A stretch of DNA of 64,000 nt. Origin: Amoebidium appalachense. Taxonomy: Eukaryota; Ichthyosporea. Every line of letters starts with the position of its first letter. The stretch's first letter is position 1. The translations under genes and the position numbers were made by a program. Where the stretch lies: positions 3,472,001-3,536,000 of the forward strand of contig CAVNZM010000017.1 of assembly GCA_963693365.1 (NCBI GenBank). Direction: 5' to 3'. This document shows positions 29,634 through 40,618 of the stretch, one piece after another. The notes below the pieces were generated by a model. That model did not search any database. It worked only from the letters and a program-made list of their open reading frames with translations, and was not told where the DNA came from.

Positions 29634-30011
29634 ATGAACGCGGCCATGGCCAACGTCAACGGTATTCCACTGGCGCCCACACCCACGCAGGCGGCCGTGT
29701 ACGGCTACAAGCTGGCACCCGAGGCCGAGTACGAGGCTGCCTACGCGGCCCCCTACCGGGCACGGCACACGGACGCCACCTTCCAGGCCGGCGTGTACGG
29801 TGTGCCCTTCAGCCGGCTGCCGACCTTCAACAACCTGCCCACCGACAACCACGTGCCCTCCATGCCCGGCAGGAGCGGTCTGGGCAGCAGGGGGCTCCCC
29901 CTCAACAGCAAGTCCTACTATGTCGACTTTACGCCCGTGAGGGTGGGGCACAGCAGTGACCCCCAGGGCAGCTTTGCCCGGCAACCCATGGCGCAGTACG
30001 CTGCGAAATAA
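29634..30011 (+). CDS. Unrecognised virion-cluster protein, 125 aa
   Basis: Reads MNAAMANVNGIPLAPTPTQA. It is rich in Ala, Tyr and Pro (EAEYEAAYAAPYRARHTD), with no membrane helix or known motif. It follows the capsid gene by 40 nt, so a minor capsid or cement role is plausible but unproven. The stop is followed by AATAATAAA. Confidence 0.65.
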   Translation: MNAAMANVNGIPLAPTPTQAAVYGYKLAPEAEYEAAYAAPYRARHTDATFQAGVYGVPFSRLPTFNNLPTDNHVPSMPGRSGLGSRGLPLNSKSYYVDFTPVRVGHSSDPQGSFARQPMAQYAAK

Positions 30012-30044
30012 TAAACACCAGTTTACAACAACACCGTGCCCACC

Positions 30045-32796
30045 ATGTCCCCCAACGTGCAGCAGCGTGGGCACACTGATGACTTGGACTCTGAGACGAG
30101 TAGGGTTTGGCCCCTGGGCAGGTACACTGTCAAGTACCAGTACCCGGAAGACGTGCATTCAGGCAAGTGGCGGGAGACCACCGTTGGGTACTTTGGGACT
30201 CCCAAAAGTTCACTACTCCGACATAGCTACAAGGCGTTGGTCAGGGGTGGGGTTGAGGCATTTTTCAAGAAGGCCGGCACATATCTAGACCCCAACCAGC
30301 CACTGGAGCGGTGGGGTGGTCGGTTGCCGGAGGTGGTGAAGGTAGACGTAGCCTACCACCCTGGCTATGAGCACTTTGAGGACAAGTACGGTAGCACGTA
30401 CGTGTGGAACAGACCTAGGGCACCTCCGCCCCCCTTGCCCGACGTGGCCCCCCTGCCGACCCCACCCCTCCCCCCACCTGTCCCGGCCACACCCCCCGGG
30501 CCGGGCTCCGGCCATACCGTACCCCCCACCTCCCAAGCCACCTCCACCGCCCAAAACCTCTGCCCCAAACGCACCACGCCGCCGGCCCCATAACGAGCCC
30601 GCACCCTCCTTCGGGCCCCTGGCGCCCCATGTGGCCGGCCCCACCATGCCCGCCCCGCCAGAGTCCCTGAAATGGGAGGTGCCTCCCCCGCCCCGTGTCC
30701 CTGTGGCCTTCCCCCCAGAGCTTGACCCACAGACCCCCACGGCACCCCACCTGCCGGCCAAGCCCAACGGTCCACCCATACCCTTTCCCCCCTTGACGGG
30801 CTGGCCCCTCCCGACGTCCAAGCCAGACCGGTCGAGGCTGCCCGGCAGAGGGAAAGGCACCGGTCTGCCGGTGACACGGACCAGCACAACCCGTCCTGGG
30901 TCACTGCCGGTGGCCCGCAAGCACGTCGACGTTGTGGAGCCTGCGGTAGCCCACGGACCCACCGTAGCCCCGGTACAACCTCTACACACGCCTCCCGATG
31001 ACGACGACGACGACGATGAGCCAACGACCAGTGCCTGGCCACGTCCACGGCCGGTTACCCTGGCCGGCAACGACCCCAACCGCCCCTCCCCACTCCATGT
31101 GGGGGTCTTGGCACCCCATATGACCGGTCCCACCATGCCCACCCCGCCAGAGTCCTTGTATTGGAAGGCACCCAAAGAACCGGCCACCCCCGTGCCCTTC
31201 CCCCCGGAGCTCAACCCACAGACCCCCATGGCCCCCCACCTGCCGGCCAAGCCAGACGGACCACCCATACCCTTCCCGCCGCAGACGGTTCGACCCCCGC
31301 CACAGTCGCCCGCCAAAGGGAACGGTACCAGCCTGCCCATGGGTCGTAACGGGCCACGGCGGAGGCCGACTGCCCCGGCCATACCCTTCCCCCCACCACT
31401 ACAACCGGCACCAACGCCGTACCCCCAGTCTCCTGCCTACCGTGGACCCGACCCGCCGGCCATGATACCCCCACGGCCGCCAAAGTCTGGCGGGTGGCCG
31501 TTGCAAATTTGGGCCGAAGCCTTCCCCCTCGTGCCTGCGCCCCCAACGCCCGAGTCCCAGGCCCACCCCACAGTCACACCAACACCGACGCCCACCAACG
31601 AGCTGGATGTGTGGAAAATGAAACTACCCTTGTCCAACGCCACGCTCTTGGACGTCGCAAACGCTCTGGCACCAGCCAATTACGAGTTCCAGGAGCCCAT
31701 GTGGGACTTTGAGAAAGAGTTGTTGGACAAACACCCCGAGTATTATCAAGCTCTGCAGGGTTTCGCCCCGTACCAAGCCATCAAATTCGTAGCTTGGGGA
31801 CTCAAGAAGGAAGAGCCCAAGGCCTCAAGGCAGGCCCTGTATGAGTACCGTGTGCGAGGGGGGAAGCTTTCAGACCTCCCCCTCGGTATTGACGGCCCCA
31901 CCACCACCACCACCACCACGCCCAGCCCCACCCCAGCAGCCATCGGCTATGACGGTGACGTGACGACGTACCCAAGCACCAAGAGGGCGGTCTCGCAAAC
32001 AGGGGGTGCTGCCGCCGTGTGGAGACCCCCCACGTCCCCCGCCCGACCCGACGAGGAGGGGGTGCTGAGTCCCTTTTGGCAGGGGTTGCGGGAACACCTT
32101 GACATGCTCGGGCGGGAGAGCCCGGAGGAATTCACAAGGCGGGTGAGGGAGGACCAGACGGGGTGGGACCACCCTGCCGTGGCCTCCTACGTGAGGGGGG
32201 TGTTCATGGGGGCAGCACGCCAGCTTCTGGGCAACGTGGTAAGGGGCCACCATGGTGACGGTGGCCCGCCGGCTATTGCTGACGGCGGTGTTGGTGGTGG
32301 TGGCCCGAACCTGCAAGAGGCCGTGTTGGGGAACCGTGACACCCTCGGAGAACTCCAGAAGGTAGCAAAGGGGGTAGCTCTGCACATGCTGAAGGTTGCT
32401 ACCAAAGGTAACAACACTGGCGTACCACGCCTACCGTACACGCCAACAGCCACGGCTACTGCTCACCCCACCCCCACAGGCACCCCCACGTGGTCACATG
32501 GTCCGAGCTTCCCCGTGCCCACCCCCACCGGTGCCCCTTCACCCACAGCCACCCCTGGGCTGGCAGCGGCCGTGCACCATCATGCCAACTACGGGAGGGG
32601 GGACATGCCCAGGCACCCACACCACCCGCACGTGCGTGCACACGTGCACAGGTCAGGGGTTGTGCCGGCCAGCCATGCCGCCGGGTATGTCGAGGGTGGC
32701 CCGGTCCCTAAGTCTGCCCGTGGGGTGTACCGTACCAAGACAGCCAGCAAGAAGAAGAAGAACACGGCCAAGAGGAAGAAGGGTGCCGGCAAATAA
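30045..32796 (+). CDS. Large Pro-rich repeat protein, about 917 aa, one frameshift
   Basis: The N-terminus (MSPNVQQRGHTDDLDSETSR...) is a folded-looking domain of about 120 residues (VWPLGRYTVKYQYPEDVHSG...AYHPGYEHFEDKYGSTYVW). Then comes a Pro-rich region in which a C6 run near 30500 shifts the frame. The second frame carries two internal repeats of about 140 residues sharing GPTMPxPPESLxW, FPPELxPQTP and PHLPAKPxGPPIPFPP. A helical domain follows (LLDVANALAPANYEFQEPMW...), then a Thr/Pro linker and a Lys-rich tail (KTASKKKKNTAKRKKGAGK). It may be a DNA-condensing or internal virion protein; the family is not recognised. Confidence 0.65.
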
Positions 32797-32827
32797 TCTA
32801 CGTCATTAGGCAGCAGCGGCGGCAGAC

Positions 32828-33049
32828 ATGGCACACAGCACCGAGCACATGCGCATGCACGCTTTGCCCCACCCGCTGGCACCCCTCCCCGTACCCCTAC
32901 CCTACCGCGCCCGACCCGCACCACAGACCCGCCCGTTCTACGGCCCGGGCAACGTCGTCGAGGGGCCAGGGGGGACCATGAGGCCCAGACCCCCCACCTA
33001 CACACCGTGGCCCGTGGCCGCCGACCAGAGCTCCTTCCAAAACTTTTAA
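32828..33049 (+). CDS. Small Pro-rich protein, 73 aa
   Basis: Reads MAHSTEHMRMHALPHPLAPL and ends AADQSSFQNF. Pro/Arg-rich with no known domain. Intact frame with an ATG 30 nt after the previous stop; probably part of the virion gene cluster. Confidence 0.55.
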   Translation: MAHSTEHMRMHALPHPLAPLPVPLPYRARPAPQTRPFYGPGNVVEGPGGTMRPRPPTYTPWPVAADQSSFQNF

Positions 33050-33060
33050 ATATTGTGTGT
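33048..33060 (+). promoter_or_regulatory. TGTG promoter-like motif
   Basis: AAATATTGTGTGT, 28 nt before the ATG at 33089, overlapping the end of the preceding gene. Confidence 0.5.
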
Positions 33061-33088
33061 GCTAGTGTAAACAGCCTGCAGCAGCATC

Positions 33089-33280
33089 ATGGAGCTCAAC
33101 CCCGGCGGGCCCCCCACACGCAAGAGGCCGTTTATCTTCCCGGAACAGAACAACAACCTGAATGTCATGGACGTGTCCACCATACGGGACTTTCGGCAAC
33201 GTCCCCTGGCCTACACCGTAAAACTGTCCGGCGTCAACGCCAACAGACCCATTCGTACGGCACCTGTGGTGTTCAAATAA
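33089..33280 (+). CDS. Small basic protein, 63 aa
   Basis: Reads MELNPGGPPTRKRPFIFPEQ and ends TAPVVFK. It has a basic N-terminal patch (TRKRP) that could be a nuclear signal. Family not recognised. Supported by the upstream TGTG motif and by its placement at the end of the plus-strand cluster. Confidence 0.55.
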   Translation: MELNPGGPPTRKRPFIFPEQNNNLNVMDVSTIRDFRQRPLAYTVKLSGVNANRPIRTAPVVFK

Positions 33281-33409
33281 ACCTGGGCGGGTCGACGGTA
33301 GTGTGGGCACGTGCTGGCACACCCCCACTACCGCCCCACGCCTGCCACAACCCATTCTATTATGCAGTGTTGTCTCTAAATGCAGAGCAGGTAGCACCTG
33401 GCTACCCGC

Positions 33410-34295
33410 CTACAGGCAGAACATGTTATGTTCCACTAGCATGTGGTAGTTTTTAAGGTCCCTCTCCAGCCGTGCCCACACCCTATCGCTCTTTACTCTA
33501 GTCACTTTGCTTTTGACCGTGGGCACCAGCCTGGCTATTACTCCCGCGTCCATACCACGCACTAACCCTACCATTTTCACCAACAGGAAGGGGTACCCCA
33601 CAAAGTTCTTCCGTGTGTCCTCCTTGTGTCTCCGGTGCCACGACAAGCAAAACTTAAACATGCCCGTCAAGACCTCCAACTGCTCGCACGTAAACCTGGG
33701 GAGGGGGTGCCCGTACAACCTGTTAAGTATGTAAGGCACGCGTGTGTAGTGTTGGGTGAGTTTGTTCTGTCTCAGCACCCTCCTTGCCTGGTCGGCGTTC
33801 TCTATGCCTTGCACGCCCCTGAATGCTGCCACCACCCCCTCCTGCATGTCACCCATACTCGCATTCAGGCCCTGCACCGACTGCAGCAGCTGCTTGAAGT
33901 GGTTAATGTGTCTGTATGGCTGTGACCTCTTTCTGTCCCAGAAGGCCGTGCACCCCTCATACGTCTTCCTCCCCTCCCCGTCGCTGCCCCTCCCACCCCC
34001 TCCCGTCGTACACCCAGTCCTCCTCCTCCTCCCTCCCCCCTCCCCCTCCCCCCCTCCCTCCCCCCTCCTCGTACACGTACTCCTGGTCCCCTCCGTCGTG
34101 CTCGTATTCGTCGTGTTCCCCCGTGCACGTCTCCCTCTCCTTGCAGTATGCCCACCAGCACCCTTGTGTCTGTGGCCGTGGCCGTGGCTGTGTGGTGGTG
34201 TTGCAGTACATGTCGTAGAGGAAAGGGCACAGGTCTAGCAGCTTCTCAGGGTCCGTGGTGTCTGCCACCATACTTAGCAACGTGTCTTCGTCCAT
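33410..34295 (-). CDS. VLTF3-like late transcription factor, about 295 aa, one frameshift
   Basis: The C-terminal part has the signature of the poxvirus VLTF3-like (A2-type late transcription factor) family, known in NCLDVs: an RHINHFKQLLQSVQG helix, then LRQNKLTQHYTRVPYILNRL, then FTCEQLEVLTGMF and RKNFVGYPFLLVKM. The N-terminal part (from MDEDTLLSMVADTTDPEKLL at 34295) carries several Cys (CPFLYDMYC, GCWWAYC), possibly a zinc site, and a long acidic Glu/Gly low-complexity stretch. The frames join near 33960-34000, where coding continues as KTYEGCTAFWDRKRSQPYRH. Known members activate late viral promoters. The gene would make this element control its own structural genes, which share an A-rich upstream motif. 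The break lies in or beside the low-complexity region. Confidence 0.75.
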
Positions 34296-34409
34296 TTTTT
34301 TCCGTGTCAGTGTGTGTGTGTGTGTTTCGGCCGAAGTTCACCTAATTCGTAATGTTGACTGTTTTTGTGTTGGAAAAAAGTGACGTGTCTGTGCACACGT
34401 GTGTGCCTT

Positions 34410-34646
34410 TTATATGTGCTGGTGCCTGCTCTTTTTGGCAAGCCTCCCGCCCTTGTACACGTGTATGGTTCCGGTGTTGGTGTTGCTTTTGCCGAAGGAC
34501 ACATTGGACATGCTTGGTTTTGCATTGAGCTCTGAATTTATTGGCTGCCTCCCCTCGTGCATACGGTGCACGTGGTGTATGCCTAAAAACACCATCTTTT
34601 TCATCTTCTGCCGGTGACCCCCCTGCCCGTGCGCCCTGCACCCCAT
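34410..34646 (-). CDS. Possible small basic protein, 78 aa
   Basis: Reads MGCRAHGQGGHRQKMKKMVF and ends GGRLAKKSRHQHI. His/Lys-rich with no known family. The ATG at 34646 lies inside an AAAAATGG word similar to the promoter motif, so the start may instead be MKKMVFLGIHHVH at 34604. Lies between the polymerase and VLTF3-like genes on the same strand. Confidence 0.45.
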   Translation of the reverse strand: MGCRAHGQGGHRQKMKKMVFLGIHHVHRMHEGRQPINSELNAKPSMSNVSFGKSNTNTGTIHVYKGGRLAKKSRHQHI

Positions 34647-34748
34647 TTTTCTTTCTTCTAATGCTAAGTTAACAAACACACCACATAATTTTTCACTGCT
34701 AGACTACCTCCTAACTAACCCCCCTCCCTCCCCCTACCCCTCCCCCAC

Positions 34749-37700
34749 TCAAAACTGCAGGGCCCCCTCCGGTGCCGCCCACCCGATGGGGTAGCTGCGT
34801 ACACTGCCGTCGGCCGCCTCGAACACCCCCCTCTTGTCGAACGCCCCCGACTGTGTCTTGCGCTGGTCCTTGCTGGCCAGGTGGTAGTTGTGGGGGACCC
34901 CGGGCACGGGCTCCCGCAGCAGCCGGTGGTTGGTGACGCTCACACTCGGCAGCTCGCCGTGCACCAGCATGCGCAGGCTGGGGAGGTTCACAATGTCGAC
35001 CGCCCGGCGGGACAGGGTGATGCCCTTGACCTTCACGTCGGTCTTGCCGTCCTGGGTGCGGTAGGCATACGTCTTGGGGGCCACCCCCACAAACTCGACA
35101 ATGGGTGTCGACGTCTCGTTCTTCCAGTTGCCCAGCAAGTCCCCGTTGGTGGAGTCGATGTTGTGGCTGAGGTGGGGCACCCTGCTGTCGTAGTGGTAGA
35201 CGATGGAGTCGGTGTCCATGTACACCACCTGCTGGGGGGAGAGGGACCGGAGGGCCCCGTAGAGGTGCAGCCGGGCATGGGCCGTCACGTACGTGCCGAT
35301 GGCGATGTTGGCGTAGGAGGGGGGTGGGGCCGTCTCCTTCTTGGGCCGGTACTTGATGGCCACCCTCTGCTCGCCGATGGGCTCGACGTCGAGCACCAGC
35401 AGGTTGGGGTTCGTCACCAGCAGCCTCAGCCGGTCGACGTCGTCGACAAACTCGATGGTGTCCAGCCCTACCCTCTGCACCAGCTTGCCCCAGAGGCTGT
35501 TCAGAAACAGCTTGCTGATGGTACGCAGGGCCGGGTTGGGCTCGAACTCGTGGGCGGCCACCGTGATGCCGTAGTGCTCCTTGAACAGGTGCACGAGGGC
35601 GGGGATGTCGGCCGGATCTACGGTGGTGCTGGTGAGCTTCACCTTCAGGAACGTCTGCACGTACTTCCGGAAGAGGTTCTTGGTGCGTTTCTTGAAGTGC
35701 ACCACGTCGTACACGTCGAGGATGGTGTACCCATCACGCACGGCCACCTTCAGCTCCTCCGTCGTCCACGTGCCCACCAGTGCCCTCTCCTCGTCCGTGT
35801 GTGTGCACAGTGTGTGCTCACGTACCCTGGGGTTGCCGTCCTCGTCCATGCAGGTGGCCCGGGCCTCCTCCTTGCTGCTGCAGGCCCGGCACAGCACAAA
35901 GCCCAGCTTGTCGTACCCCTGGGCACCCGTCATACGCACAGGCAGCACGGGGATGAACAGGTCCTTGGGGGGGAGCACCCTCACACGTGCAACACCAAAG
36001 TACCCCTTGGTCCTGGCCTGGGGGGAGCCGGGGGTCATACGGCACGTCTTGTCGAGCCTCTCCTTCAGCACCCGGGCGTCAGTGACGATGGCCGTGGGGT
36101 GGTCCTCCGTCTTGATGGGCAGTGACGTGAACCACTGTGACTTGCCCACCGGCATGTACTTGTCAATCATCACGTACGGGTAGAGGGAGGTGACGTCGAC
36201 GTACTTGAGGCCTGCCTCCGGCCAGTCCTCCTCCTTCACCTCGATGTGACGGGTGATGACCTCCGTACGGCCACCAAAGAAGGCATCACGGAACTGCACC
36301 GGGCCCGTGGGCACGGGGGCCACCCTGCCGGCGCCCTCCCTCCGTGCCGCCTGTGCCGCAAGTGCAGCCTTGACCTCGGGGCTCTGCCTCAGCCTGTCCC
36401 ACCTGCACTCCCACATGCTCTGCACCTTGTGGCCCTGGGCACGGATGTACCTCTCGTGGGCCATGGTGCTGTCGTAGGCCTCCCTGGCCGGCCTCTTCAC
36501 CACCCTCATTGTCAGATCCTCGTGCCGGTTGCAGTCGGGGCACCCATGGAACACGCACCCGTGGAAGAAGTAGTAGGTGCACGTGCCGTCGTCGTGGGTG
36601 GCCTTGGCATCGGCCGTGGCCCTGCCGTGGGGGCCGTACCCGGTGGCCACGTGCCGTGCAACGTCGTCTGGCCCCACCCCCAGGCCGTGGGTGACGTAGT
36701 CGATGTACTCCTGCTCCTTCTTGCTGCTGTTCACGTTGCCCATGGTCTGGTCACGCATCACGGCCACGTCCTTGGGCATGGCCTGCGTGATCCAGAAGTG
36801 CATGGCGAGGGAAGCAAGGGTGACGCACGTGAAGGGGTCGATGCCCGTCAGCACGATGAGTTTCGACATGAAGGCCTTGACCACCTGCTGCAGCAGCACC
36901 ACGTCCTTGACACAGTAGTCCTCGCACTGCTGGGCAATGTCGTAGCACGTGCCCGCCGGTGCCTGCCCCTGCAGCCGTGCCTGCTCCTCCCGCCACCACT
37001 GCATGAAGGCAGCATGCTGCTTGGGCTTCATGTCCTGGGCCCCAAAGTCCTCGGGCCCGGGGAAGGGGATGTGGCCGGCCTTGAAGTTGGCAAAGGTGGC
37101 TGCACGGTGGGGGAAGTGGCCCTTCGTCTCCTGGCACCCCATGGCCTTGCCTGCGTCCGACAGCGACATGGTGAGGAAGTTGAGGGTGTCCACGAACGTC
37201 AGCTCCACCACCGTCGTGCGGCTGCCGTCCCCCCTCTGCCCCCCGTGCCTCCTCTTCCGGCCAGTGCATGCTGCTGCTGCTGCCGGCTGCTGCTGCTGCA
37301 CATCACCATGGCCATCACCATGGTCATTGCCATGGCCATTGCCATCGTGGCCATGGCCATGGCCATCGGCACCATCACCATCACCATCACCATCCACCCG
37401 CATGGGCACGGGGGCTGCTGGTGCACCGGCATTCTTGACGTAGTGGCGTATACGGCAGGACTTGATCTTGCTGTTGGCCATGATGGGCACGTACACGTAG
37501 TCCTGGCTGCCCACCACCCTCTTGGTCACAAAGTGGAAGTCAAAGCCGCTGCCGTTGTGGCAGTACACCCGGCCGCCGGCATGGGCAGGGGTGTCGAACA
37601 GCCATGCCACCACCTTGTCAATCACCTGGTGGTGGTCCTCCATCAGCACATCCCACCCGTTCTTGCCGTCGGCCGAGTCCTCCGGCCAGAAGACGATGGG

Positions 37701-40387
37701 GGTTGAGGGCTGGCCGTCCATTGGCTCGACGTACATGGCCCCAGCGTGGTACACGATGTGGATGAAGTGGGGGTTTTCGGCCGTGTGGTCGGGGGCAGGC
37801 ACGGGCATGGTCTCGAAGTCCAGCACGATGTCCCTGATGGGCTGCCGGGTCTGCTTCCACGGCCCCCTGCTGCCATCGTCGTCGGGCACGTGCCGTTTGC
37901 ACACGTGTGCACCCACCCTGCCGTCGGCACCATCCACCCTGGCCCTCTGCCGTGTAGGTGACCCATCCCCCCTCCCCCCCTCCCCCTCCTCCCCCTCCTC
38001 CCCCTGCCCATGCTCGTTGGAGTAGCACGCCACCCTGTCGCACGCCGTGCCGTCTGCATCCGTGTGCATGCACATGTACACACGTCGCTGGTCACGCTTG
38101 CTGCGTATGAGGCACGTGTGGTTGCCGGGCATGTACCCCCCGCACCCCTTGCAGTCGTAGTCGGTGCACAGGTGCTGTGTCCACGTGTCGTCCTTCCTCT
38201 TGCCCCCGTGCTCACCCCCGTCATCCCCCTCCCCCTCAGACATCTGCATGAGGTCGATGCCATCGCCGTTGTCATCATCGTCACCTTCGTCGTCCGACGA
38301 GTCGGCAAGGCTGGGTGGGGGGCCTGAGTCGGCATCCTCGGCATCCGAGTCCTCCCCCGTGTCCGTGCCCCAGGCCCAGCCCTCCCCCTCGTCGTTGGCT
38401 CCTGCATCTGCACCTGCATCGTACCCCCCTTGCTCCTGGGCGGTGTGCAACCGACGTAGCCGGCACACGCTGGCGTACTTGAACTTGTAGATGAACCGGC
38501 CGGCAGGGTTGCCCGACACACACACCCTGCGGGCATCATCCCCACTGCCCTCCACCCTGTACCCCTGCAGGCCGTGGGTGCACGTGTCCAACCGGCACCA
38601 GAACACGTTGTCGCAGAAGGATTGCCGTTTGCCACTGGCCCCGGCTGCTGCCCCCTTGAGCCTGGTGCTGTGGTTGGCCATGCACTTGGCCGACGGGAAG
38701 AGGCCACAGCAGTCGTCACAACGGTAAGGCCATACCTCCTCCCCTGCCTGTGCAAGCTGCAGACGGCGCTCGGGGGTCCACACACAGGCGTTGGCCTGGT
38801 CGTTGCGGTCCCCCTGATCCACAGTTCTCACACCGGATCACACAACGGTGCACCCCCATGTTCTTGGCTTGCACGGTCTGGTTGCAGTGGAAGCAGGTGC
38901 TGAGGCTCCGGCGTACCTCCCCCGTGTGGTTGTCGTGCCGCAGGCGCTCGATGGTCGTGCTGACACTCGAGGTGATGGCCGTGAAGTGGCCCAGCTTCTG
39001 GGAGTGGGCCATGTACATGGTGCACAGCTTGGAGGGGGGTAGGGCCGTGCTCAGATCCCCGTACCGGCGTAGCACCCTGCCCTTGCTGTCCATGTCCACC
39101 ACCACCAACCACAGGCGGGTCACTGACTCAGGCCGCTCGGCAATGGCCGTGTTGAGGGCATCCACGGCTGCACCCAGCTGATCCACCGTCAGGCCGTCCT
39201 CTGCAGGCACGGGCAGGTCGTACTTGGCCCACAGCACACGGGTTGCCCTCACCAATCTTCGCAGGTAACGGTCCTGGAAGGAGGCACGGTAGTTGGGTGG
39301 GGGCATCAGCAGGGTGCACACCCCGCAGCCCGAAGATCTCGACCTCCCCAGGGTCGTGTTGCCAACCCCAATCACATCCCCCGGGGTCAGCAGGTGGCAC
39401 AGCACGTGGTGGTCCTTGCGGCCCGTGAGGTCGCCCCCTCTGCCCAGGGCCTTGCGTGTGTTCTCGGTGGGCAGGTTGGCCTGCTCGTTGCCGTTGGCAG
39501 CCTTCTTGAGCCACATCACCATGCAGTACACCAGGCACAGCTGGGCACAGTTGGGGCCGTAGGCAAAGCTGTGCAGCTGCAGGTGGTCCAGGCGGGTCTC
39601 CCCGGTCACCTGTGGGTCGTCGGTGCTGCATGCATCCTGCACCAGGGCGGTCACATCCACCACGGCCTTGGCCTCCACCAGCTCCTGCAGCCGGCGTGCA
39701 TTTACCCCCGTGTTGGTGGACAGGGTGCCGCAGGCCCCCCTCCTCACCATGTCCTTGGGTCGGACCACCGTCAGATGCACGCTGGATCTGCCGTCCATAA
39801 ACGTCTCGGCTGCACTCTGGGTACGTTGACGTATGTTCTCCATCAGCTTGAGCACCACGGCGTTCACATCTCCGTTGAACACGTCCATGGGGCCGGCCGT
39901 AAAGACACGCCGGTTGGTGACGTCGGCATTGGGGTTGCCATCATCCCCCACCTGGTTGTCCACACCGTTGGCCTGCACGTGCAGGCTGATGATACGCACA
40001 ATCAGCATGTCCCCCGCCTGCACATCTGCACGGGCAATGGCATCGAACAGCATGGCTGCAAAGAACTGGGGGAACTCGGTCACGTCAAGGGTGCGCAGGG
40101 GTTGGTACTCGAGGGTGTGGCCGCGTACACCCAGTCCCCGTGCCTGCATGTCATCGACACGGGAACGCAGGCGCCAGTTGCCCTCGGCGGGCATTGCAAT
40201 GATCTGGGGGTCATCGGGGTGGTTGATGGGGGCGGGGGCGGGGGCGAGGCCGGGGAGGGGGTGGTGGTGGGGGTGGTGGGGCCAACATGGCCTGCAGAAA
40301 GGGGTGGGCCTGCAGGACCTGCTGCGGGTCGGCATCCAGTGCCCGCAACAGGTCATCTTCAAACTCTTCCTGGCTCTCTCTGAACAT
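34749..40387 (-). CDS. Protein-primed-type DNA polymerase B with long N-terminal extension, about 1880 aa, frameshifted
   Basis: The polymerase part (38831 to 34749) has Exo I DFETMP (near 37815), Exo II FDFHFV (near 37535), motif A VDVTSLYPYVM (near 36190), motif B KLFLNSLWGKLVQR (near 35500) and motif C YMDTDSIVYHY (near 35215). The upstream frame (to 38716) ends in a zinc-finger-like CFHCNQ...MGVHRCVIRCENC and joins the polymerase frame near 38810 at a GGGGG tract. The likely true start is 40387 (MFRESQEEFEDDLLRALDAD), joined by another shift in a Pro-rich stretch near 40260. It would copy the linear genome from its terminal repeats with a protein primer. Between Exo I and motif A lies an unusual Gly/Asp/His insert. 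Confidence 0.88.
37262..37425 (-). repeat. Gly-His-Asp low-complexity insert in polymerase
   Basis: Repeats of CATGGC/CACCAT-type hexamers encode a run of DG, HG and DGHG units, followed by Gln and Ala tracts, inside the exonuclease domain. It probably arose by repeat slippage and is likely a surface loop. Confidence 0.75.
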
Positions 40388-40618
40388 CTTGAAATGTAAC
40401 CTTAGATCTCAGGCTGCAATCTTATAAATCTCAAGTATCAATCTACTTAATAATTACTAGGCTAAGCCTGGCTGTGCCAGGGCAACGCCTCAATAAAGAA
40501 CAGCATGCAAAATAACAAGCCTGTGCCTGTGCAATAAATCTCCAAAGCAAACATCTTGCAAAAAACAACGTTTGTGTGTGTGTGTGTGTGTGGCCGCGGT
40601 GACCGCCTGTGTACCTAA
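40388..40618. promoter_or_regulatory. Upstream region of the polymerase gene
   Basis: Between the polymerase ATG and the CCAAT array there is an AT-rich segment with a TTATAAATC word near 40421 and a short GT run at 40574-40591. No gene is visible. Probably contains the polymerase promoter. Confidence 0.4.

Noticed and set aside
34881-37706. Open frames of 400-490 residues on the plus strand opposite the polymerase
   Set aside because: Antisense shadows of a GC-rich gene. The minus strand carries all polymerase motifs.
39394-40399. Plus-strand frames of 190-330 residues opposite the polymerase N-terminus
   Set aside because: Antisense shadows, with no motif and no promoter-like sequence. 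The minus-strand frame has the zinc-finger Cys/His pattern.
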